A DNA stretch of 64,000 nucleotides from Saccharopolyspora spinosa NRRL 18395. GTDB taxonomy: Bacteria > Actinomycetota > Actinomycetes > Mycobacteriales > Pseudonocardiaceae. The translations under genes were made by a program, and so were the position numbers. Below are positions 16,922 to 24,531 of this stretch, piece by piece (within the stretch, counting starts at the first letter, position 1; the number at the start of each line of letters is the position of its first letter). The notes beneath the pieces were generated by a model. That model did not search any database, had not been told where the DNA came from, and saw nothing but the letters and a program-made list of their open reading frames with translations. The stretch spans positions 62,001-126,000 of the forward strand of contig NZ_GL877878.1 of the NCBI RefSeq assembly GCF_000194155.1, in the 5' to 3' direction.

Positions 16922-18541
16922 ATGAGCGCGTTATCGCGCCGCAATCTGCTCACCTGGACGGCTGCTCTCGGCGGTTCGGTCGCCGTGGCCTCCCGCACCG
17001 AAGCACTCGCGGCACCACCAGCCCCGCAGCAGCCGGTCGGCCCGGCGGCCGGCCCGGCCATCACCGTCGGCCCCACCGACGTCCGCTTCGCGGGCCTCAC
17101 CCGGGGCCAGAACCAGCGTTTCGCGAGTAACCCCGAAAGCGTGTGCCTGCCCGTCACGACGGAGCAGGTGGTGGCCGCTGTCGGCGCCGCGGTGCGCCGC
17201 GGCAAGCGCGTCGCCGTGCGCAGCGGCGGGCACTGCTACGAGGACTTCGTCGACCACCCCGACGTGCGGGTCCTCATCGACATGACCCAGATGACCGCGA
17301 TCGCCCACGACACCAGGATGAACGCGATCATGGTCGAGGCCGGCGCGGAGCTCGGCGACGTCTACGACACCCTCTACAAGCGCTGGGGCATCTGCCTGCC
17401 CGGCGGATCCTGCTACACCGTCGGCGTCGGTGGGCACGTCACCGGCAGCGGCTACGGGCCGCTGAGCCGCCGGCACGGCTACATCAGCGACCACGTGCAC
17501 GCGGTGGAGGTCGTGGTGGTCGACGCCAGCGGGAAAGCGCGCGCGGTCGTCGCGACCCGGGCGGCCAACGACCCCAACCGGGAACTGTGGTGGGCGCACA
17601 CCGGCGGCGGCGGTGGCGGTTTCGGCGTCGTGACCCGATTCTGGTTCCGCTCCCCGGACGCCACCGGCACCGACCCGGCGAAGCTGTTGCCGACGCCGCC
17701 GCGCGAGGCCTGGATCCACCGCCGCGAGTGGGCCTGGGACCAGATGACCCCGAAGCGGTTCGCCCGGCTGCTACGCAACTACGGCACCTGGCTGGAACGC
17801 AACAGCGGCCCGGACAGCCCCTACACCGGCCTGTTCTCCCGGCTGGAGCTGACCACCCGCGCCTACGGCCCGTTCCACCTGGTCGTGCAGATCGACGCGG
17901 GCCTGCCCAACGCCAAGCGGCTGCTGAACGACTTCCTCAACGCCGTCGGAGAGGGCGTCGGGGTGACGCCCACCGTCACCGACCACCGGAAGCTGCCGTG
18001 GCTGCACGCGACCGGCTGGCCCGGGATGTGGATGAGCAACCCGACCGACCGCTACAAGTACAAGTCCAGCTACCACCGCAAGGGCTTCACCGACGGGCAG
18101 ATCGCCGCGCTGTACGAGCAGCTGACCAACACCGACTACGCCCAGCTGCCGTTCGTGGTGTCGATCGCGTCCTTCGGCGGAAAGGTGAACACCCTCCCCG
18201 CCGACGCGACCGCCAACCCGCACCGCGACTCGGTGATGAAGCTGCTGTGGGGCACGGCGTGGCAGGCGGCGGCCGACGACGACCGCCACGTGGGCTGGCA
18301 CCAGCGGTTCTACCAGGCGGTCTACCGGGACACCGGCGGTGTCCCGGTGCCCAACGACGTCACCGACGGCTGCTTCATCAACTACTGCGACATCGACATC
18401 AGCGACCCGGCGTGGAACTCCTCGGGAGTGCCGTGGCACGACCTGTACTTCAAGGGGAACTACCCGCGCCTGCAGCAGGTGAAGAAGGCCTACGACCCGG
18501 GCGACGTCTTCAAGCACAGCCAGTCGATCCGCCTGCCCTGA
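16922..18541 (+). CDS. Tat-exported BBE-type FAD-linked oxidase
   Basis: A 539-residue secreted flavoprotein. A Tat signal (SRRNLLTWTAALGG) is followed by an Ala-rich cleavage region. The FAD domain has RSGGHCYEDF (candidate His linkage) and GGSCYTVGVGGHVTGSGYG (candidate Cys linkage), the pattern of bicovalently flavinylated berberine-bridge-type oxidases. The C-terminal BBE motif is YFKGNYPRLQQVKKAYDPGD. Such enzymes oxidise alcohols, amines or phenols, often as a late step outside the cytoplasm. Codon 4 is TTA (16931-16933), implying bldA dependence. It has an operator dyad upstream and a terminator downstream. Confidence 0.92.
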   Translation: MSALSRRNLLTWTAALGGSVAVASRTEALAAPPAPQQPVGPAAGPAITVGPTDVRFAGLTRGQNQRFASNPESVCLPVTTEQVVAAVGAAVRRGKRVAVRSGGHCYEDFVDHPDVRVLIDMTQMTAIAHDTRMNAIMVEAGAELGDVYDTLYKRWGICLPGGSCYTVGVGGHVTGSGYGPLSRRHGYISDHVHAVEVVVVDASGKARAVVATRAANDPNRELWWAHTGGGGGGFGVVTRFWFRSPDATGTDPAKLLPTPPREAWIHRREWAWDQMTPKRFARLLRNYGTWLERNSGPDSPYTGLFSRLELTTRAYGPFHLVVQIDAGLPNAKRLLNDFLNAVGEGVGVTPTVTDHRKLPWLHATGWPGMWMSNPTDRYKYKSSYHRKGFTDGQIAALYEQLTNTDYAQLPFVVSIASFGGKVNTLPADATANPHRDSVMKLLWGTAWQAAADDDRHVGWHQRFYQAVYRDTGGVPVPNDVTDGCFINYCDIDISDPAWNSSGVPWHDLYFKGNYPRLQQVKKAYDPGDVFKHSQSIRLP

Positions 18542-18548
18542 CAGATCC

Positions 18549-18587
18549 GGCGCGGCCACGGGTGGTGCCACCACCCGCGGCCGCGCC
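18549..18587 (+). terminator. Terminator after BBE oxidase
   Basis: GGCGCGGCCACGGGTGGT and ACCACCCGCGGCCGCGCC form an 18-bp stem with one mismatch and a 3-base loop, starting 7 bp after the stop codon. The remaining bases to 18732 hold no gene. Confidence 0.85.
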
Positions 18588-18732
18588 GCCGTTCCCAGGG
18601 GATCGCGTCGTCAGCGGTTCACCCGCGTTTCTCCCGCAACGCCAAGACGAACGCCCCCAGTGCCGCCGGGAGAACACCAGAACGGCGCCAGCCCGTCCTT
18701 GGTGTCCCGAACGGCGACTATGCCGTCTACCC

Positions 18733-20142
18733 TCAAGCGGGCGGCCCGTATTCGTCGAGGGCCCGCTGCACGAACAGCGATGCCGCGCCGAGGTAGTTCT
18801 GCGGGGTGAGTAGTTCTCGCACTGCTGCCTCGCTGAGATCGTCCGCATTGGACTCGCGGAGTTCGGGTGCGGCGGCCAGCAATTCGTCGAAGGCGCCGTG
18901 CCCGGCGGCGGCTTCGGCCGCGATGCGGGCCAGGACCTGCTTCGCGCGAGCCTTGCCCAAGGCGGGGGCGAGCGCGACGTTGACCCGCTCGGCGACGATC
19001 GCGCCTCCGGTCCGGTGCAGGTTTTCCAGCATTCTGTCCGGGAAAACCGTGAGCCCCTCCGCGAGTTCCGCCGCCGTGTGCGCTGCGCCGCCCGCTGCGC
19101 GCAGGCCGTCCCGCAGCGGTTGCCACTCGGCGTGCCAGGCCCCGGCCGGGCGTTCGTCCTCGGCGAGCATGCACTGGGCCAGCACCCCGGCTGCCGGGGC
19201 GACCTGCCGGGCCGCGGCCACGATCAGGGTCGACAGCACGGGATTGCGTTTCTGCGGCATCGCCGAGGAAGCCCCGCGCCCGGCCGGGCCGGGCTCGACG
19301 GCCTCGCCGACCTCGGTGCGGCACAAAACCTGAACGTCCACGGCGAACTTTCCCAAGGTTCCGGCGACGATGCTGAGCACCCAGCCGAGGTCCGCCAGCG
19401 GCACGCGCTGCGTGTGCCAGGGCAGGACCTGCACGGCCAGGCCGAGTTCGGCCGCCGTGGCCTCGACCAGCTCGGCCACGAGATCGGTCCCGGTGGCCTC
19501 CCGCGCGTAGGCCGCATACGCGGCTGCCGTGCCACCGGCGCCACCGATGGACACCGGTAGCCCTTGGGTGCGCAGCCGGTGCACGCGGCGGCGGGCCTCG
19601 CCGACTCCGGCCAGCCAGCCCGCCGCCTTGAGCCCGAACGTGGTGGGCACGGCGTGCTGCGTCAGAGTCCGGCCCGCAGTCGGCGTCTCCCGGTGCTGCT
19701 CCGCCAGCGACGCCAACGCAACCGCGCAACGGTCCAAACAGGACTCCAGTTCGGCGAGGGCCCGGCGGGCGACCAGCATGGTCGCGGTGTCCAGCACGTC
19801 CTGGCTGGTGCAGCCCCGGTGCACGTGGTCGGCGGCAGCCGGGTTCTCCGCAGCAACCAGGGAGGTCAGGGTCGACACGAGCGGCACCACCGGGTTGGCG
19901 GCCTCCCGCGCCTGCACGGCCAGCTCGCCGAGGTCGAACCGCTCGGGGCGTGCCACCGACTCGATCACCGGGACCGCTGATGCGGGAATCACCCCGAGCC
20001 GAGCCTGCACCCTGGCCAGCGCGACCTCTACCTCCAGCATCGCGCCGAGCCACGCGTCGTCGGAGGTCGCGGCGTGCACCGGGGTACCCGCCCATACCGG
20101 AGAGAGCAGGCCCGCATCCGAGCCGGTCGGAGTTCCGATCAT
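18733..20142 (-). CDS. Aspartase/fumarase-superfamily lyase, candidate nitrosuccinate lyase (CreD-like)
   Basis: A 469-residue lyase with the superfamily signature GASSAMPQKRNPVLSTLI (about residue 278) and a cycloisomerase-like N-terminus (GCTSQDVLDTATM, then TQHAVPTTFGLKAAGWL). CreD-type lyases release nitrous acid and fumarate from nitrosuccinate. The adjacent same-strand partner is a large FAD protein of the type that makes nitrosuccinate from aspartate, and that pairing is the main evidence. On sequence alone it could also be a carboxymuconate cycloisomerase or an argininosuccinate/adenylosuccinate-type lyase. Two near-identical palindromes lie just upstream. Confidence 0.82.
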   Translation of the reverse strand: MIGTPTGSDAGLLSPVWAGTPVHAATSDDAWLGAMLEVEVALARVQARLGVIPASAVPVIESVARPERFDLGELAVQAREAANPVVPLVSTLTSLVAAENPAAADHVHRGCTSQDVLDTATMLVARRALAELESCLDRCAVALASLAEQHRETPTAGRTLTQHAVPTTFGLKAAGWLAGVGEARRRVHRLRTQGLPVSIGGAGGTAAAYAAYAREATGTDLVAELVEATAAELGLAVQVLPWHTQRVPLADLGWVLSIVAGTLGKFAVDVQVLCRTEVGEAVEPGPAGRGASSAMPQKRNPVLSTLIVAAARQVAPAAGVLAQCMLAEDERPAGAWHAEWQPLRDGLRAAGGAAHTAAELAEGLTVFPDRMLENLHRTGGAIVAERVNVALAPALGKARAKQVLARIAAEAAAGHGAFDELLAAAPELRESNADDLSEAAVRELLTPQNYLGAASLFVQRALDEYGPPA

Positions 20143-20164
20143 CGAGCTGTTCCTCCCGTCTGGG

Positions 20165-20228
20165 CGACAGTTTCAATTGAAACTGTCGTCCGGCGTGCAA
20201 GGGTATCGGCAGTTTCAATTGAAACTGC
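20165..20228. promoter_or_regulatory. Paired perfect palindromes upstream of the lyase
   Basis: A 24-bp perfect palindrome (20165-20188, core ACAGTTTCAATTGAAACTGT) and a 20-bp one (20209-20228, GCAGTTTCAATTGAAACTGC) have centres exactly 42 bp apart, about four helical turns. They occupy the gap between the lyase start and the end of the FAD gene. The core TTTCAATTGAAA differs by one base from TTTCCATTGAAA in the array at 15.4 kb, suggesting one shared regulator. Confidence 0.8.
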
Positions 20229-20234
20229 GGTGTT

Positions 20235-22145
20235 CTAGCGCCCCGCGCTGGTCGGCAACCAGGCGAGCGGGTTGTGGTAGTCGGCGTACAGCCTCTGGGC
20301 AGGTGCGCTGCGGGGCACCGCGAGGCACGCCCGCGCGATGCTGTCCGCGTCGGAAAGGCTCACCGAGTTGACGCCGGGCCGCGCCCCGGCCGCGGTGACC
20401 CAGTGCACTGCCTCGGTCGGCACCCCGAAGGCGAAACGCCGCGGATGCGGGCGGCCGGCCGCGTCGATCAGGTGGTACGGGCGGCGCGTCACCGCGAGCC
20501 CACCGGTCCGGAAGGCGCCGTTCGGATCGGCGATCCGGTACGCCGCGCACTGCCCGGTCCGGTGCAGCCAGCGCAGCAGCGGATCGGCCGAGCGCCGCAG
20601 GTCCGGTTCGGGCAGCCGTGCCTCGATCAGCGTCCTCACCCGGACCGGGGGCGCCGCCACCCCGCGCGCGGAGACGGTGAACGAACCGTCGGCCGCCGAC
20701 ACCTGCATGCCGGGGCCGAGCACGTGCACCACGCCCGCCTCGATCAGCGCGATCAGCTCGGCGATCCGGCGGGCCGGCGGGCCGATCGACAGGAACGCGT
20801 TCTCGCCCGTGTACCAGCGCTGCACCTCCTCCCGGTAGGAACGGCCGGTGATCCCGCCGTGGTCGATGACCAGCCGGATCTCGTTGCGCAGGTCCCGGAG
20901 CACGTCCAGCGCCGCCTTCAGGGGCCCGGCGACGTTGCCCCGATCGGCCTCGGTGAGGTCGTGTTCGAGGTGCTCCAACAGCCAGCCGTGAAACTCGTCC
21001 CGGTCGGCGAAGACCCGCTCGCCGCAGGGGCGCGTCACCCGATCCCAGTCCCACCATTCTTCGGGCGGCACGGCGAAGCGGCGCAGCACCGCGCGTTCGG
21101 CGACCTCATCCCCGATGGCGCGCAGGTAGGCGTGGCGGAACGCGCGGGCAGTGCTGGCGCTGCGGTGCTGCCCGATCCAGGTCGTGTAGTACACCGCCCG
21201 GACCTCTTCGGACACCAACGGCCACACGTCGACGCGGAACGAGGGCGGAGTGCCTTCGGCGGCCTTCTGCTGGAGCCCGGCGATCACCTCCGGTGTCAGG
21301 AACAGCGGTTCGTGCCGCCCCGACACCCCCTTCTGGTTCTGCCCGCGCGCGTGGTACGGAACACCACGGCGGGAGCCGGCGAACAGCACCGGCTCGCGCC
21401 CGGACGGGAGGTACTGCAGCTTCCCGGAAACCGGCACGAACCGGCCGCCCCGGCCGGCGGTCAGCAGCGCCAGGTAGTCGAAGAAGTTCAAGCCCAACCC
21501 ACGCAGCCCGATCGGCTCGCCCGGGCGGATCGACGAAAGGTCCACTTCGGACGGATTGCTCGGCGGCACGTAGCGCAGCCGGTGCCGCCGGGCGAACCCC
21601 GCCAGCTCCTGCTCCGCACCGGTCGATTCGGCATCAATGTGCCCCTGCGCGAGCACCACGGCGTCCGCCACCAGCTCAGCGCCGTCCGCGAGCCGAACGC
21701 GCTGGCGCTGCGCCTCATCGCGAATCGTGACCGCGGTGTCGCGGTGCAACCGCACCGTGACGTTGGGTGGCGCGGTCGCGATCACGTGGTCGAGGAACCA
21801 AGCGAGGTAACGACCGAAGACTGCGCGAGTCGGGTACTCGTCCGGCCCGAGCGGCTCCGCGTCCGGATCGGCGCTCGCCCACTCGTGCAGGCTCGGCCCG
21901 GGGCGGATCGGCCCATCGCAGTCGACGCTGTCGTCGGTGAAGGCGGTGACCTGCGAAGCCACCGTGTTCATCAGCAGCAGCGGGCTCTGCTCGGTCCACC
22001 ACACCCGGCCGCCCGCCCCGACGAACGGGTCGACCAGGTCGACCTCGACGGGCACGGCCGGCCCGAGAAGTTCGCGGCAGTTGGCGCAGATCCGCTCCAG
22101 CACCGCAAGGCCACGCGGCCCCGCACCGATCACGCAGATCCGCAT
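20235..22145 (-). CDS. FAD/NAD(P)-binding oxygenase, candidate aspartate N-oxygenase (CreE/FzmM-like)
   Basis: A 636-residue flavoprotein starting MRICVIGAGPRGLAVLERIC, the characteristic FAD loop of the NAD_binding_9 family. A second nucleotide-binding region follows (VVLAQGHIDAEST, then PIGLRGLGLNFFDYLALLT). Members next to a CreD-like lyase (CreE of cremeomycin, FzmM of fosfazinomycin) oxidise L-aspartate stepwise to nitrosuccinate. Length and N-terminus fit. The start at 22145 was preferred to an upstream in-frame one that would enter the promoter. It is divergent from the aspartokinase gene over a shared 18-bp dyad. Confidence 0.82.
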   Translation of the reverse strand: MRICVIGAGPRGLAVLERICANCRELLGPAVPVEVDLVDPFVGAGGRVWWTEQSPLLLMNTVASQVTAFTDDSVDCDGPIRPGPSLHEWASADPDAEPLGPDEYPTRAVFGRYLAWFLDHVIATAPPNVTVRLHRDTAVTIRDEAQRQRVRLADGAELVADAVVLAQGHIDAESTGAEQELAGFARRHRLRYVPPSNPSEVDLSSIRPGEPIGLRGLGLNFFDYLALLTAGRGGRFVPVSGKLQYLPSGREPVLFAGSRRGVPYHARGQNQKGVSGRHEPLFLTPEVIAGLQQKAAEGTPPSFRVDVWPLVSEEVRAVYYTTWIGQHRSASTARAFRHAYLRAIGDEVAERAVLRRFAVPPEEWWDWDRVTRPCGERVFADRDEFHGWLLEHLEHDLTEADRGNVAGPLKAALDVLRDLRNEIRLVIDHGGITGRSYREEVQRWYTGENAFLSIGPPARRIAELIALIEAGVVHVLGPGMQVSAADGSFTVSARGVAAPPVRVRTLIEARLPEPDLRRSADPLLRWLHRTGQCAAYRIADPNGAFRTGGLAVTRRPYHLIDAAGRPHPRRFAFGVPTEAVHWVTAAGARPGVNSVSLSDADSIARACLAVPRSAPAQRLYADYHNPLAWLPTSAGR

Positions 22146-22286
22146 CGGAGTTTCCCTCGATCGCACGGCATCCTCAAATCTCCCGGCAGAACAACGTCGC
22201 ACCGGCCGATTCAAGCCCGGCGGACCCCCGCCGCACAGCACGTCTTTCCGGGATATTGCGGGGCAAACCGGGCGGCCAACTCGACA

Positions 22287-22304
22287 ATCACGTGTTCCCG
22301 CGAT
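22287..22304. promoter_or_regulatory. Cluster operator dyad, site 5
   Basis: ATCACGTGTTCCCGCGAT lies in the 253-bp divergent region between the FAD oxygenase and the aspartokinase, 95-112 bp before the latter. It matches the consensus fully. Confidence 0.65.
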
Positions 22305-22398
22305 GCCGTCCGCCGCGGAGGTCGATTAGAAAGATGTTGCACGACAGAACGTTTCGTCCCGGCGCCGGTTCTGCCGCGCCCCTCGCGATGAGGTGTCG

Positions 22399-23634
22399 AT
22401 GAAACCATTGGTGCAGAAGTACGGCGGCACCTCGCTGGGCACCGCCGAACACGTTCGCCGGGTCGCCGAGCGGATCGACGTCTCCCGGCAGACGGGCCGC
22501 CCCACGGTCGCGGTGGTATCGGCTCGCGGCGACACCACCGACCGACTGCTGGCCGACGCCAGGCAACTACACCCGCACCCCGCGCCGAGGGAAACCGACC
22601 AACTGCTGGCCACCGGTGAGGTGGCCTCGGCCGCCCTGGTGGCCACCGCGCTGCACCGGCGCGGCACCCGGGCCGTCTCGCTCACCGGCGCGCAGGCCGG
22701 CATCCGCACCACCGGGCCACACGGTGCGGCCCTGATCAAGAGCATCGACACCCGGGCGGTGCGGGCGCACCTCGAACGCGGCGCGGTCGTAGTCGTCGCC
22801 GGATTCCAGGGGATCGACGAGGCGGGGGAGCTGTTCACCCTCGGTCGCGGCGGATCGGACACGACGGCGGTGGCGTTCGCCGCCGAACTCGACGCCCGGT
22901 GCGAGATCTACACCGACGTCGACGCCGTCTACACCGCCGATCCCAGGCTGGTGCCGCGGGCGCGGCCGCTGCCCGAGATCGCTGCGCCGCTGATGGCGGA
23001 GATGGCTTTCGCCGGGGCACGCGTGCTGCACGCCCGCGCAGTGGAACTCGCCGCCGTCCGGGGCGTTCCGCTGCTGGTGGCGAGCGCCGTGGACGACCGG
23101 CCCGGCACGACGATCACCGGAGGGAGCCCAAACGGCATGCTGGAGAAGGAAGGATTCGTCACCGCGATCACGCACGACCCCGACATCGCCCGGTTCACCA
23201 TCCGGCTGGACCCCGGCGACCCCGACCGGCCGCACCGGGCGCTGCGCGCCGTCGCGGAGCAGTCCATCCCGGTCGACCTGGTGACCTGGGCCGATGACCG
23301 ACCGGCGCTGAGCTTCAGCATCACCGGCAACGCCGTCCACCAGGTGCGGCGGCACGTGGAACTCGCCGTGCCCGATGCCGATCACGACGTCTCCGTGCAG
23401 CGCGGACTGGGCAAGATCTCGTTGCTGGGCATGGGGATGCTCACCCGGCCCGAATACGCGGTGCGGGTGCTGAGCGCCCTGGCCGCGCTGGGCGTGCCCG
23501 CGAACTCCTTGCACACCAACCAGTTGCGCGTGTCGGTGCTGATCCCCGCCGAGCACACCGCCACGGTGGTGGCCGCACTGCACGACGAATTCGAACTGGA
23601 CCGTCCCCGCCCCGATCCCGTCCCCACCTCGTGA
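22399..23634 (+). CDS. Aspartate kinase, cluster-dedicated copy
   Basis: A 411-residue aspartokinase starting MKPLVQKYGGTSLGTAEHVR (KYGGTS nucleotide motif), with FTLGRGGSDTTAVAFAAELD and ACT-domain repeats at the C-terminus (KISLLGMGMLTRPEYAVRVL). It phosphorylates aspartate, the first step to aspartate semialdehyde. The ATG at 22399 follows GATGAGG; a GTG 6 bp earlier is possible. Lying 13 bp before the GriI-type aldolase, which consumes aspartate semialdehyde, it is probably a pathway-specific copy, perhaps relaxed in feedback control. No dedicated semialdehyde dehydrogenase is seen nearby. Confidence 0.93.
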   Translation: MKPLVQKYGGTSLGTAEHVRRVAERIDVSRQTGRPTVAVVSARGDTTDRLLADARQLHPHPAPRETDQLLATGEVASAALVATALHRRGTRAVSLTGAQAGIRTTGPHGAALIKSIDTRAVRAHLERGAVVVVAGFQGIDEAGELFTLGRGGSDTTAVAFAAELDARCEIYTDVDAVYTADPRLVPRARPLPEIAAPLMAEMAFAGARVLHARAVELAAVRGVPLLVASAVDDRPGTTITGGSPNGMLEKEGFVTAITHDPDIARFTIRLDPGDPDRPHRALRAVAEQSIPVDLVTWADDRPALSFSITGNAVHQVRRHVELAVPDADHDVSVQRGLGKISLLGMGMLTRPEYAVRVLSALAALGVPANSLHTNQLRVSVLIPAEHTATVVAALHDEFELDRPRPDPVPTS

Positions 23635-23647
23635 ACAGGAGGACCCG

Positions 23648-24463
23648 GTGTCCACCACACGATCGTTCGGCGCACAGCTGAGGCTCCGGCGGATGTCCCG
23701 CAACGGCGACGACCGCCTGCTCGTGGTGCCGATGGACCACTCCGTCACCGACGGCCCGTTACCAACGCCCGGCGGCCCGGGCGGCTTAGTGCCGACGTTG
23801 GCCGCCAGCGGAGTCGACGCCGTTGTGCTGCACAAGGGCGCGCTGCGCTACGTCGACCCGGCGGCCTTCACGAACATGTCGCTGATAGTGCACCTCAGCG
23901 CGAGCACGGCGCACGCGCCGGACCCCGATGCCAAGTACCTCGTCGCCAGCGTGGAAACCGCGCTGCGGTTGGGCGCCGACGCGGTGAGCGTGCACGTCAA
24001 CCTGGGCTCGGCGGAAGAGCGCCAGCAGGTCGCCGACATGGCCGCCGTCGCCGAGGAAGCCGACCGCTGGAATCTGCCGCTGATGGCGATGATCTACCCG
24101 CGCGGCCCGCAGATCACCGACCCCCGCGACGTGCGGCTCATCTCGCACGCCGCCACCCTCGCGGCCGACCTGGGCGCGGACGTCGTCAAGACCGTCTACC
24201 CCGGCACGGTCGAGGACATGGCCGAGGTGGTGGAGTCCTGCGCCGCGCCGATCGTCGCCGCGGGTGGCCCGCGCGTCGACGACGAGGCGCAGGTGCTGGC
24301 CCACGTCGACGACGTGCTGCGCGCGGGCGCGGCCGGCGTGGCCTTGGGGCGCAACATCTTCCAGGCCCCGAACCCGGGGCAACGGGCCCGCCGGGTCGCG
24401 GCCCTGGTCCACCCCGCCCTGGAGTTCACCGACGACGGCCTGGTGCCGGAACTGGCCTACTGA
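23648..24463 (+). CDS. GriI-type aldolase (class I, DhnA family) for 3-amino-4-hydroxybenzoate
   Basis: A 271-residue DhnA/FbaB-fold aldolase. The N-terminus has DRLLVVPMDHSVTDGPL; MAMIYPRG supplies a catalytic tyrosine; DVVKTVYPG carries the Schiff-base lysine (about residue 181); GGPRVD and VALGRNIFQ bind phosphate. GriI and archaeal homologues join aspartate semialdehyde with a C3 or keto-sugar phosphate. Together with the cyclase downstream, GriI forms 3-amino-4-hydroxybenzoate. The GTG start has AGGAGG upstream. Two TTA codons (residues 38 and 47) suggest bldA control. Confidence 0.9.
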   Translation: MSTTRSFGAQLRLRRMSRNGDDRLLVVPMDHSVTDGPLPTPGGPGGLVPTLAASGVDAVVLHKGALRYVDPAAFTNMSLIVHLSASTAHAPDPDAKYLVASVETALRLGADAVSVHVNLGSAEERQQVADMAAVAEEADRWNLPLMAMIYPRGPQITDPRDVRLISHAATLAADLGADVVKTVYPGTVEDMAEVVESCAAPIVAAGGPRVDDEAQVLAHVDDVLRAGAAGVALGRNIFQAPNPGQRARRVAALVHPALEFTDDGLVPELAY

Positions 24464-24531
24464 CCCGGCCCAGCCGCGCGGTCGATCGCCCGCGCGAAAC
24501 CGAGTCACGCAACCTGAACAAGGAGCGAGCA

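Noticed and set aside
16922-18541. Long opposite-strand and alternate-frame open frames such as 17143-18813
   Set aside because: They are GC-driven shadows of the BBE oxidase, with Arg/Gly/Pro-rich low-complexity translations and no domain.
18733-20142. Adenylosuccinate lyase (purB)
   Set aside because: Cluster context, the adjacent CreE-like FAD protein and the private palindromic operators argue against a housekeeping purine gene.
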